This document shows positions 1 to 6,662 of a stretch of DNA of 6,718 nt, one piece after another. Origin of the DNA: Cloacimonetes bacterium UBA6081 (lineage in GTDB: Bacteria; Cloacimonadota; Cloacimonadia; Cloacimonadales; Cloacimonadaceae); contig DIXL01000117.1 in NCBI GenBank assembly GCA_002428685.1, positions 1 to 6,718 of the forward strand, given 5' to 3'. Both the position numbers and the translations under genes were made by a program. The notes under the pieces were generated by a model that saw only the letters and a list, made by a program, of their open reading frames with translations, was not told where the DNA came from and did not search any database. Position 1 is the first letter of the stretch; every line of letters starts with the position of its first letter.

Positions 1-105
1 GTCTCTTAAATGAGTAACCTGTTTTCTGGAGAGCCGTATGCGGGAAAACCGCACGTACGGTTCGGAGGGAGGGGAGCCAGTAATGGATAACTCCCCTACC
101 CCTAT
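1..105 (+). mobile_element. Group II intron, 3' end only (retroelement truncated by window edge)
   Basis: This is the tail of a bacterial group II intron, a self-splicing ribozyme and retroelement. Domain V (31-63) and domain VI (64-105) are both recognisable, and the intron ends ...CTACCCCTAT at 105, a usual AY-type 3' end. The first 30 bases would be the 3' side of domain IV. All three forward frames meet a stop within the first 17 bases (7-9, 11-13, 15-17), so any intron-encoded reverse transcriptase/maturase on this strand must end there or further left; none of it can be identified here. The 3' boundary at 105/106 is supported independently: the sequence from 106 onward matches the end of a repeat at 6643-6663, while the bases before 106 do not. 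The intron class cannot be assigned from this end alone. Confidence 0.88.
31..105 (+). ncRNA. Group II intron catalytic domain V and branch-point domain VI
   Basis: Domain V: GAGCCGT (31-37) pairs with ACGGTTC (57-63), including the AGC triad at 32-34. A38 pairs with T56, C54-G55 form the expected two-base bulge, and TGCGG (39-43) pairs with CCGCA (49-53) around a GAAAA loop. The loop is five bases, where a GNRA tetraloop is more usual. Domain VI: GGGGAG (71-76) pairs with CTCCCC (91-96), with a small tip CCA-GTAA-TGG (77-86). A70 pairs with T97, A98 is unpaired, and GGG (67-69) pairs with CCC (99-101). A98 lies seven bases before the 3' end at 105, as expected for the lariat branch point. 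Pairings were read by eye; together they fit the family very well. Confidence 0.9.
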
Positions 106-126
106 TATGCTTGACATGACAGTAGT
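106..126 (+). repeat. Terminal fragment of the small interspersed repeat, acting as 3' exon of the intron
   Basis: These 21 bases match 6643-6663 at 20 of 21 positions (G122 versus C6659), in the same orientation. The shared core is TATGCTTGACATGACA. Similarity starts exactly at the predicted intron end and stops at 126: the following bases (cctttcag versus tatttttg) are unrelated. This is therefore the right-hand end, including the terminal inverted repeat (109-125), of a second copy of the 6554-6662 element. The rest of that copy should lie on the far side of the intron, outside the window. Confidence 0.75.
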
Positions 127-222
127 CCTTTCAGCTTCATAATTAGCACACAAATATGAACCTGGGATGAGCTGAAACGACTCCACACTATCAATGGGTT
201 TCACTTTTCTACCATCTTTCCC
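127..222. other. Short intergenic spacer downstream of the subtilase gene
   Basis: This spacer lies between the repeat fragment and the subtilase stop codon (TAG, 223-225 on the minus strand). I see no open frame of note, no RNA gene and no convincing intrinsic terminator. On the minus strand there is no GC-rich hairpin followed by a T run, so the subtilase transcript may end by another mechanism or further left. Confidence 0.5.
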
Positions 223-3200
223 CTACTTCATCAACATCATTTTGCGGTTAAATGCTTCTTTCCCAACAGTCAAACGGTAGTAATAAACGCCACTGCTAAG
301 GGGTTTGCCGTTAAAATCCTTGCCATCAAAGACATGCTTATGATAACCGGCAACGCTATGATTTAGCTCAAAGCGGTTTACTAACTGCCCGCGGATGTTC
401 CAAATCTGGAAAACTGCGGTTCCGGGTTTGTCCAAACTATAACGAATCAGCGTATCGGGATTGAAGGGATTGGGGAAATTTCCCAGCAATTCGGTAAATG
501 CAGGAATGGCAGGAGGATTGGGGTTTTCGGGATTGCCATTGGTCTGAACGCTGATAGGCCCAAAGAACGCAGATTCCCCATCTATATCCAAGCTCATTAA
601 CCAATAGAAATAATTGGTGTTGGGCAAGGTTTCGCCATCGGTAAATTGGTAAGTTTGCTGGGTGGAGGAATTGCCGGCAGAGATTATATTTGATACAGAT
701 TGGGCCGATGCCAGTGCCTGCATTTCCGAGCGGTAAAGATAGTAGCCCAACAGGCCTGTTTCGGAAGCTGTAACCCAGGTAAGCGTTACATTGTTAGTGC
801 CGGAAACGGTGGCAGTAAATGAGCTTAGCGTTACAGGCAAGGTGTGATCTTCGCTATCGCTGAAGGTGATAAACAGGTCGTTTTCACCTTTGGCATTGGG
901 CACGGTGAAATAAGCCGTAGCTGCTGTCCAATCTCCCGGATTTTCCAAAGCAGTCCAGCTACCGCTATCCCCAATTTTATATGCCAAAAAAGCAGGGATA
1001 AAGCCAAGATTATGGGTGAAACTCAAGGTTGCACCGGCAAAGCTGGTTCCACTTAGCATAAAATCCAAACCGGCATGGTCATAGGGTGCAGCCAAGGAAT
1101 TGTAACCCGTGAGGACGCTTACATATCCAGTGGCGGCACTGAGATTGCTGATGACTATGTTTGTGCTGATGATGTTGCTATTGGGATCAAGAACATCCGG
1201 AGGGGTGATGCTGGCACTGTGATCTACTATTTCGCCAACGCCAAGGCCTGTTACGCTGATGGTTTTGTCTGCTCCACCGGCATTGTGGGTAATGACAATG
1301 TTTCCATTGTAAGCGGCTCCGCTGAGGGGGGTAAAAGTAACATTGAAGCCGGCAGATAAACCTGCACTAACAGAGTATGATATTGCGTCTCGCATGCTTG
1401 GGTTATGGTGAGTAAAGCCTTCAATGGCTTTTCCACCTTGCAGAGCAACGCTGTATCCGGTAGGAGCGGTGATGGTGCCAAATAGGTTACCGGTGCCGGG
1501 GTTGGAAATGGTGAAATCCTGGATGGCAGAGCTTCCTACCACAACATAGCCAAAAGCAAGAGAGGTTTTGTTTACCTCAATACCGGGATAGGTGGGAATT
1601 TGTTGAAAAGTCAGCTTCAAGTTTGGACGGTTAGTAGAAGTATTGGTCCCCGTAAAGACATTAGTTTGATCTGCGTCTGCTCTGGCAAATCTATAACCAC
1701 TTGTTACGGTTGTATAGCGAACAGTTCCAGTATTTGAGGATGTTGAAACTGGACTGAATGCAGTATCCACAACAATGTTATCCACCCCATTCCAGGTGAA
1801 AGGGGTTGAGAGTGTTAGCATCTGATAATCACCAGCAGTAGGCAGATAAGAGGCACTACTGTAAACGGTTACCATGCTGGTTGCTGCTTGCCAATTGGTA
1901 ACATCAGTGTCTGAGGTGTGTTTCAAGCGAATTTTAAAATTTGGTAGTGATAGATTTGGGGCAGAATTTATATAAAAACCAAGCCTGGTAATGTTTATGG
2001 GGCCATAGATGTTTACGTCATTAAGCTCTGCCTTGGTATATACGGATTGCCCATGCAGGCTTTTGTAATTTATATTTATTGGGCAGGCCACAGCAGATGT
2101 AGTGGCAGTAGTCCCTGTCCCCAGGATTACTTCACTAATGCCAAGTGCCGGTGTAGCCTCTACTGAAGCAGTTGCCTCAGATTCACCGCTGCTAAAAACA
2201 GCTTTTAGATAGTAACTATAGGTGGAACCATTGGAAACGGCATAGTCGGCATAGCTTAATTCGCTTACCGTAGTCAGGAGAGTGCCGTTTTTATAGACTT
2301 TGTATCCGGTAGGAATACCATACACGGGGGCTTGCCAGGTTAAATTGACTAAATTGTTGCCAGCGTTTGCCAACAGATTTTGTGGAGGATTGTAAATTAT
2401 CACATGCTGAGGGAAGACAATGTGATCCAGCCAGGCACAGTCGCTTCCGCTGCTGGCCGAAACGTCTTTAGAATATGTCCAGGCAAACGTGTGGCTTCCG
2501 GTGGACACCGGATAACTGCTATATGTCCACTCTCCAAGACCCGACCAGGAACCTTGTTCCACGCCATCCAGATAGAAGCGGAGAAAGTCGTAACCGATTT
2601 CCGAGGAAGTCTTTTGGAAGAAACTCAGGCTACCATTTGATGTAACGTTTAAGGTAAGGGACAGTGTGGTGGAGGCACTATGTGGGATAGCACCAGACTT
2701 GGCTGCATAAGAGCCAGTGTATTTTTCGCCACTTTGCACCAACCAGGCAGTGGTACTGCTGTTATTCCAGTTAAATGCCTTAAAGTTACCTGTTTCAAAG
2801 CCTTCGCTTGCAGTAGCTAAAAGTGTTACTGAGATGGAGCTTACAGCCGAATTTGAAGCGTTATCTGTGGCAACTGCCTTGACTGTATGATTCCCATTGC
2901 TTTCGCCTGTTGTATCCCAAGACCAGCTATAGGGAGCCGTGTTGTCTGTGTGCTTCAGCACCTCGTCAATGTAAAACCGGACAGATGTTATTGTGCCGTC
3001 GGGATCTGATGCAGTAACATTTACAGTTACAGTGGTGTTAATATCTATCAAAGAGCCAATGGCGGGTGAGGTTATAATGCAGGTAGGCATGCCCACCACA
3101 AGGGAATTCAGGGCATTATTGGCATTCACCATACCATAGCCGGTGTATCTGTCCCATCCGGCTCCGCTGTCAAAGGTCATGTCCGTAGCTGTGGAAACCA

Positions 3201-4542
3201 AGGCAGTGCGAACCTGTGCCGGTGTTAAGGTAGGGACTTTTGAGAGCAGCAATCCAGCTACTCCGGCAGCATAAGGCGTGGCGCAAGAAGTGCCATTGAA
3301 CCACATGGAATAGTCTCCAGTGGAATATCCATTACTGCCAACAATGTCGGTTGCCGGTAAAATGGTAGGAGCCATAATATCCACTGCTTCTTTGGCATCC
3401 TGAATGGCAGTGCCATAGTTTGAACCCCACCAGTATTCACCATCTGAAGATGTAGGGCTTTTACGCTGTGCTGTGGGGCTGGAAGCACCAACGCTTATAA
3501 CTTTGTTGTGGTTGGCTGGATATGCTATGGCAGAGGCATTGCTATTTGCAGTAGCGGCAAAAATTACGACTCCTTTGTTGTCCGCGTAAGTAATTGCCGC
3601 ATCTGTGGCAGGAGAACTACCCTCACCTGCGCCATCTTCAGCTCCAAGGCTCATGCTTATGATACGTGCTCCGTTATCCGCTGCATAAGTAATGGCATTT
3701 GCAATAGAGGTAAAGCTCATATTGCCGGCTGCGTCGGCAACCTTTAACGGCATAACGCTACAGCCTCCTGCCACACCGGTAATACCAAGTGCATTGTTTG
3801 CACGGGCTGCTGCTATTCCAGCGCAAGCAGTTCCGTGTCCTTTTTCAGCACTATCATCCATGGGGTTGCTGTCATTGCTGCCAAAATCATAGCCTGGCAC
3901 CAAACGCAAATCGGGATGAGTGGTATCCACACCGGTATCGATGATGGCTATCACTATGCTGGCCGAGCCATAACCCTGAGCTTGATCCCAGGCCAGTTGA
4001 ACGTCACTATCGTAGCCCAAAGTTCCAACGCCGGCACCAATATGATTTCCATTGGCATCCACACTTCCGGGCAACTGGGCAGTATTATTGTGTCCCCAGT
4101 TATTGGCATAATAGGTGTCGTTGGGAACTGCAGTGGTATAAACATAATATTCTGGAGTAGCGTCTTCCACATAGCGGTTTGCCTTGAAGCTTTTTATGGC
4201 ATCTTCCACAGAAGTGCTGCCATCCAGCTTGATTAACAGCCAACGGTCAAAACCGGTTTGGCTTTGCCACACAGCGTCATTTACTTGTCTGTGAGCGCGG
4301 ATTATTTTGGTTCCGCCGTTGCGGGACAGCAATTGATCCAGTTCGTTCAGATTGAAATTCTTGCTTTCGGAGTTTAAACCTATGGGCAATTGAGCTCTGC
4401 TGCTGCCCTCTGCGCTTAGTTTGATTTTTATTAGGTCAGGAGCATAGCTGGGTCTATAAGTGTTGTTGTTTTCATTGGGGGCATATCCCATCAGCAAACT
4501 TGCGAAGGCAAGCAGGACTAACATACTGAAATGTTTATACAT
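223..4542 (-). CDS. Secreted multidomain subtilisin-family (S8) serine protease with C-terminal secretion/anchor domain
   Basis: This is an exported peptidase of 1439 residues when started at 4542. That ATG has GGAG six bases upstream, whereas an in-frame ATG at 4554 (1443 residues) overlaps that Shine-Dalgarno sequence. Residues 1-21 form a signal peptide (MYKH, then a hydrophobic run). Residues ~22-137 look like an inhibitory propeptide. Residues ~175-480 are the subtilase domain with the full triad: Asp202 (IIDTGVD), His236 (GHGTACAGIA) and Ser419 (GTSCATPYAAG); Asn333 is the likely oxyanion residue. Beta-sandwich modules follow: Ig-like ~485-577, a jelly-roll-like segment ~580-712, fibronectin III ~719-798, an unnamed beta-rich module ~803-980, an ASPM/SPD-2/Hydin-like segment ~986-1102, another beta-rich region and a second FN3-like module ~1235-1333. 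Residues ~1352-1439 are a FlgD-Ig/Por-secretion-tail-like domain. Family and catalysis are clear; substrate and export route (perhaps type IX-like) are inference. It is probably transcribed alone. Confidence 0.93.
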   Translation of the reverse strand: MYKHFSMLVLLAFASLLMGYAPNENNNTYRPSYAPDLIKIKLSAEGSSRAQLPIGLNSESKNFNLNELDQLLSRNGGTKIIRAHRQVNDAVWQSQTGFDRWLLIKLDGSTSVEDAIKSFKANRYVEDATPEYYVYTTAVPNDTYYANNWGHNNTAQLPGSVDANGNHIGAGVGTLGYDSDVQLAWDQAQGYGSASIVIAIIDTGVDTTHPDLRLVPGYDFGSNDSNPMDDSAEKGHGTACAGIAAARANNALGITGVAGGCSVMPLKVADAAGNMSFTSIANAITYAADNGARIISMSLGAEDGAGEGSSPATDAAITYADNKGVVIFAATANSNASAIAYPANHNKVISVGASSPTAQRKSPTSSDGEYWWGSNYGTAIQDAKEAVDIMAPTILPATDIVGSNGYSTGDYSMWFNGTSCATPYAAGVAGLLLSKVPTLTPAQVRTALVSTATDMTFDSGAGWDRYTGYGMVNANNALNSLVVGMPTCIITSPAIGSLIDINTTVTVNVTASDPDGTITSVRFYIDEVLKHTDNTAPYSWSWDTTGESNGNHTVKAVATDNASNSAVSSISVTLLATASEGFETGNFKAFNWNNSSTTAWLVQSGEKYTGSYAAKSGAIPHSASTTLSLTLNVTSNGSLSFFQKTSSEIGYDFLRFYLDGVEQGSWSGLGEWTYSSYPVSTGSHTFAWTYSKDVSASSGSDCAWLDHIVFPQHVIIYNPPQNLLANAGNNLVNLTWQAPVYGIPTGYKVYKNGTLLTTVSELSYADYAVSNGSTYSYYLKAVFSSGESEATASVEATPALGISEVILGTGTTATTSAVACPININYKSLHGQSVYTKAELNDVNIYGPINITRLGFYINSAPNLSLPNFKIRLKHTSDTDVTNWQAATSMVTVYSSASYLPTAGDYQMLTLSTPFTWNGVDNIVVDTAFSPVSTSSNTGTVRYTTVTSGYRFARADADQTNVFTGTNTSTNRPNLKLTFQQIPTYPGIEVNKTSLAFGYVVVGSSAIQDFTISNPGTGNLFGTITAPTGYSVALQGGKAIEGFTHHNPSMRDAISYSVSAGLSAGFNVTFTPLSGAAYNGNIVITHNAGGADKTISVTGLGVGEIVDHSASITPPDVLDPNSNIISTNIVISNLSAATGYVSVLTGYNSLAAPYDHAGLDFMLSGTSFAGATLSFTHNLGFIPAFLAYKIGDSGSWTALENPGDWTAATAYFTVPNAKGENDLFITFSDSEDHTLPVTLSSFTATVSGTNNVTLTWVTASETGLLGYYLYRSEMQALASAQSVSNIISAGNSSTQQTYQFTDGETLPNTNYFYWLMSLDIDGESAFFGPISVQTNGNPENPNPPAIPAFTELLGNFPNPFNPDTLIRYSLDKPGTAVFQIWNIRGQLVNRFELNHSVAGYHKHVFDGKDFNGKPLSSGVYYYRLTVGKEAFNRKMMLMK

Positions 4543-4548
4543 ATGTAA

Positions 4549-4552
4549 CTCC
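4549..4552 (-). promoter_or_regulatory. Ribosome binding site that decides the subtilase start
   Basis: On the minus strand GGAG (4552 to 4549) is followed by six bases (TTACAT) and then ATG at 4542-4540. This spacing is good for the second in-frame ATG. The first ATG (4554-4552) shares its G with this motif and has no purine-rich motif at a useful distance, so the shorter protein is preferred. Confidence 0.65.
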
Positions 4553-4582
4553 ATAGAGTGTTAAGTTTTCTTTTGTGTCGAG

Positions 4583-4588
4583 TTTATA
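4583..4588 (-). promoter_or_regulatory. Possible -10 box for the subtilase gene
   Basis: On the minus strand TATAAA (4588 to 4583) sits 40 bases upstream of the chosen start codon, giving a plausible short leader of about 33 bases. With a 17-base spacer the upstream hexamer would be TTACTT, a poor -35. The promoter consensus of this lineage is not known to me, so this is a weak call resting on position and the A/T-rich hexamer. Confidence 0.28.
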
Positions 4589-4671
4589 AACCCCAATTAT
4601 GTGGCAAGTAAAATGTTTGGGTAGGGTGATATTTTCAGTTTGCAATGATTGAAGAAAAACAAGGGGAGTGA

Positions 4672-4694
4672 GGTGATGAAGTGATGAGGTGATG
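4672..4694. repeat. Short tandem repeat, 8-base unit RGTGATGA
   Basis: There are three consecutive units: GGTGATGA (4672-4679), AGTGATGA (4680-4687) and GGTGATG (4688-4694, last base changed). The bases just before (gtga) look like a decayed further unit. Function is unknown. Confidence 0.7.
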
Positions 4695-4760
4695 TAGCTA
4701 CGGACATCTTGTCTGCTGCAGCATAATGACTCCTGGGCTTACCAAGGATGCAAATGCCCC

Positions 4761-4781
4761 CTGACACCTGAAACCTGACCC
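4761..4781. repeat. Short tandem repeat, 7-base unit CTGAMAC
   Basis: There are three back-to-back units: CTGACAC (4761-4767), CTGAAAC (4768-4774) and CTGACCC (4775-4781). They end directly against the phnC stop codon (4782-4784). Read on the gene's own strand they are the first bases after its stop (GGGTCAG, GTTTCAG, GTGTCAG). Function is unknown. Confidence 0.65.
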
Positions 4782-5537
4782 TTAAATCTCCTCCGCATCT
4801 TGTCCATAAATCTCTTTGAAGCGGGTATTATCAATTTGATTGGGCAGGCCTTCAAACACCTTTTGGCCGTCTTTCAAGGCCAAAACGCGGTTACCATAGC
4901 GGCGTGCCAGAGACAAAAAGTGCAAGGAGCAGATAATGCCGATGCCTTCTTTATTGATCTCGCCCAGATATTGCATAATGGAATCTGCGGTGGCAGGATC
5001 AAGGCTGGCTACGGGCTCATCTGCCAAAATCAGGGAAGGGTTTTGCATCAAGGCGCGGGCAATACCAACCCTTTGCTGCTGCCCTCCGGAAAGGTGCTTC
5101 ACTTGCTTGTGGGCAAAGTCTTTCAGCCCCACTCTGCCCAGATTGTGATGGGCAAGCTCGTAGTCTTCTTTGTTAAAGGGTGTGGCAAAAGAATGATACC
5201 CCAAACGTCCGGTGAGCACATTGGTAAGCACCGTAAGGTTTTTCACCAGATTAAACTGCTGGAACACCATTCCGATATGGCGTCGATATTGGCGTAACTT
5301 TGCGCCTTTCAAAGATAGAATGTCTTTGTCCTGAAAGGTAATTTGACCTCTGGTAGGCTCAATCAAACGATTAATGCATCGTAGCATGGTAGATTTTCCG
5401 CTACCGGACAAGCCTAATAAGATGACAAAATCTCCCTGCTGAACCGATAGAGATAAGTTATTTAAAGCCAAGATTTTGCCATCATAGCTTTTATCCAGAT
5501 TCCGGACTTCTAAAAATGTTTTGGGAGTAGCCGTCAT
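4782..5537 (-). CDS. phnC: Phosphonate/phosphite-type ABC transporter ATP-binding protein (PhnC family)
   Basis: This cytoplasmic ATPase would energise import of a phosphonate-, phosphite- or phosphate-like solute bound by the neighbouring PhnD-like protein. At 251 residues it is full length for the family. All ATP-site motifs are intact: Walker A GLSGSGKST (42-50), Q-loop Gln93 in VFQQFNLV, signature LSGGQQQR (149-156), Walker B LILADEP (169-175) with Glu174, D-loop SLD (178-180) and switch His206. The segment MVFQQFNLVKNLTVLTNVLTGRL is characteristic of PhnC among the otherwise similar importer ATPases. The ATG overlaps the phnD stop as ATGA (5534-5537). No good Shine-Dalgarno precedes it, so translation is probably coupled to phnD. 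No phnE permease follows; the next feature downstream is a repeat-bearing spacer. The ABC ATPase call is certain; the substrate is inferred from family and neighbour. Confidence 0.92.
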   Translation of the reverse strand: MTATPKTFLEVRNLDKSYDGKILALNNLSLSVQQGDFVILLGLSGSGKSTMLRCINRLIEPTRGQITFQDKDILSLKGAKLRQYRRHIGMVFQQFNLVKNLTVLTNVLTGRLGYHSFATPFNKEDYELAHHNLGRVGLKDFAHKQVKHLSGGQQQRVGIARALMQNPSLILADEPVASLDPATADSIMQYLGEINKEGIGIICSLHFLSLARRYGNRVLALKDGQKVFEGLPNQIDNTRFKEIYGQDAEEI

Positions 5538-6460
5538 TTCAGCAATTCAGAGGGGTCCATGTTCATGGCTTTTAAAGTGGTGCGAACTACATCGTAATCT
5601 TTATCGGAGGCATATTCCAAGCCATCGATATCGTAGAGAGTTTTCAGGGTCTTTTTCCCCTCTTCGCTTTTAGCATAGCGATAAAGAGCTTCCACCACCT
5701 GGCTTTCCAGTTCCACAGGCATGTTCTTGCGGAAGGTTACCGTGTCGTTTGGAATCCAGTCTGTGTAGTCTATAATGCTAATCTTTTCAAAGATATCGGG
5801 ATAGGTTTGCAGCAGCTTTTCTCTGGCATCCATGGGCACACCCTGCGCATCCGGAGGAGACCAATAGGTGCAGGCCACATCGGCACGACCGCTGTAAACC
5901 GCCAGGATAGCCTGAGGATGCCCACCGGCAAAGATGTGATCCTTGGGTGTAATCCCTTTTTGCTTCAACACCGCCGAGGGATAGATGTAGCCAGAGGCGG
6001 AGGCAGCATCGGTGTAAGCCACTATTTTGCCTTCTATATCTGCCAGGGTTTTGAGCTTGGAATTGCTTTTGGCGACAAACTGTCCGCGGTATTTGGTTAG
6101 TGAATTGCGGATGGTCATCAGTTTCACTTCGGCGTCGTATTTCTGTTTGGCCAGCACATAGGCATAGGTAGGCAGCCAGGTTATATCGGCCTGATAGGTT
6201 CCCAGAGCTTCAATTACGGCAGCATAGCTGGTGGGAACTGCTACCTTGAACTGATATCCGGTTTCCTTGTGCAGGAATTCTGCGATAGCCTCTCCGCTCT
6301 GCACCACTTTACCTGCTTCCAGCGAGGGAACAAAAAACATCTTAATGGGGTTTTGCTTCGACCCCAGTTTGCGGTTGGCTTTTTCCAAACGTGAGTTATC
6401 GGTTCCGCAAGCGGATAACAAGACAAGGGCTACAAGGGCAAGCTTTATCATTCTTTTCAT
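5534..6460 (-). CDS. phnD: Phosphate/phosphite/phosphonate ABC transporter substrate-binding lipoprotein (PhnD family)
   Basis: This is the solute receptor of the ABC importer, 308 residues and of normal length. The N-terminus is a lipoprotein signal (MKRMIKLALVALVLLSAC) with lipobox LSAC at 15-18, so the mature protein should be lipid-anchored at Cys18. The body is a two-lobe periplasmic binding fold of the PhnD type: NPIKMFFVPSLEAG (37-50) opens the first lobe, then SYAAVIEALGTYQADITWL (78-96). Family-typical motifs follow: D151-AASASG (151-157), GGHPQAI (179-185, where many relatives have a similar His-containing turn) and WIPNDTV (235-241). The ATG at 6460 is preceded by AGAGGAG about 11 bases upstream; Met4 would be too far from it. 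It is the first gene of a two-gene unit with phnC. The 109-bp inverted-repeat element begins 93 bases upstream of its start. The exact ligand cannot be read from sequence. Confidence 0.9.
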   Translation of the reverse strand: MKRMIKLALVALVLLSACGTDNSRLEKANRKLGSKQNPIKMFFVPSLEAGKVVQSGEAIAEFLHKETGYQFKVAVPTSYAAVIEALGTYQADITWLPTYAYVLAKQKYDAEVKLMTIRNSLTKYRGQFVAKSNSKLKTLADIEGKIVAYTDAASASGYIYPSAVLKQKGITPKDHIFAGGHPQAILAVYSGRADVACTYWSPPDAQGVPMDAREKLLQTYPDIFEKISIIDYTDWIPNDTVTFRKNMPVELESQVVEALYRYAKSEEGKKTLKTLYDIDGLEYASDKDYDVVRTTLKAMNMDPSELLK

Positions 6461-6553
6461 CAGAGCGTTATCTCCTCTATTTAGCGATAGGGCATTTTTG
6501 TATATGTTAGATTAAGGTCAAGCAAAATATCGGCTTGCCTTTTGTTTATTGGG
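6461..6553 (-). promoter_or_regulatory. Leader and probable promoter region of phnDC
   Basis: This is the 93-base stretch between the phnD start and the inverted-repeat element. On the minus strand AGAGGAG (6477 to 6471) is the ribosome binding site. An A/T-rich core contains TATACA (6504 to 6499) and, upstream, TTGACC (6521 to 6516), but their 11-base spacing is too short for a standard promoter. TTGACA inside the element's left arm (6568 to 6563) points toward phnD but lacks a good -10 at 16-18 bases. I cannot place the promoter precisely and see no riboswitch or obvious operator. Confidence 0.35.
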
Positions 6554-6594
6554 CTAGTGTTGTGTCAAACTGGGTATGTCGCAAATAGTATTGG

Positions 6595-6618
6595 TGTGGC
6601 AATCTCCTGATTGCCACA
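6595..6618. repeat. Perfect 10-bp hairpin inside the MITE-like element
   Basis: TGTGGCAATC (6595-6604) is exactly complementary to GATTGCCACA (6609-6618), leaving the four-base loop TCCT. There is no T run after it on either strand, so it is not an obvious intrinsic terminator. Confidence 0.85.
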
Positions 6619-6639
6619 AGCCGATCGGGAGCTCAGCTT
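6618..6639. repeat. Second hairpin of the MITE-like element
   Basis: AAGCCGA (6618-6624) pairs with TCAGCTT (6633-6639) apart from one C-A mismatch, enclosing the eight-base loop TCGGGAGC (6625-6632). An alternative fold pairs GGGA-GCT (6627-6633) with AGC-TCCC (6635-6642, one bulged base), but it would leave only a one-base loop and so is unlikely to close fully. Confidence 0.55.
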
Positions 6640-6662
6640 CCCTATGCTTGACATGACACTAG

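Larger units (their letters stand above)
4555..4781. other. Repeat-bearing intergenic region between phnC-like gene and subtilase
   Basis: These 227 bases hold no gene. Contents: an A/T-rich putative promoter segment near 4583-4620, a tandem 8-base repeat (4672-4694), three small palindromes (GTAGCTAC 4694-4701, GACA-TCT-TGTC 4703-4713, TGCTGCAGCA 4714-4723), an imperfect hairpin (CCTGGG-ctta-CCAAGG, 4732-4747) and three 7-base units abutting the phnC stop (4761-4781). None of the hairpins has a following T run, so an intrinsic terminator is not supported. Minus-strand frames show no hydrophobic stretch resembling a PhnE remnant. Confidence 0.55.
6554..6662. mobile_element. 109-bp MITE-like element with terminal inverted repeats
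   Basis: The left arm (6554-6570, CTAGTGTTGTGTCAAAC) and the reverse complement of the right arm (6646-6662, CTAGTGTCATGTCAAGC) agree at 14 of 17 positions. The last bases of the right arm recur at 106-126, where similarity ends at the same place, so the right boundary has independent support. The interior has no coding capacity but strong secondary structure: a perfect 10-bp hairpin (6595-6618) and a second hairpin (6618-6639). TTATT occurs just outside the right end (6663-6667) and three bases outside the left end (6546-6550), a possible but unproven target duplication. Non-autonomous transposon, REP-like palindromic element or structured RNA gene are all possible; the inverted repeats and second copy favour a mobile repeat. 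Confidence 0.65.

Noticed and set aside
1..17. C-terminus of the intron-encoded reverse transcriptase
   Set aside because: All frames stop within 17 bases, leaving at most five codons, too few to identify a protein.
3835..4236. 133-codon open frame on the plus strand inside the subtilase gene
   Set aside because: It lies opposite the catalytic domain of a clear protease gene, has no recognisable domain, and its composition follows the complement of the real frame.
4555..4781. Possible decayed phnE permease remnant
   Set aside because: Minus-strand frames are interrupted and none shows the hydrophobic segments of a permease.
4672..4781. CRISPR-like array
   Set aside because: The units are only 7-8 bases and directly abut, with no spacers.
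4800..5297. 165-codon open frame on the plus strand opposite phnC
   Set aside because: It is antisense to the conserved ATPase core and shows no family resemblance; it is explained by the coding strand's composition.
6595..6618. Intrinsic terminator from the 10-bp hairpin
   Set aside because: No T run follows the stem on either strand.
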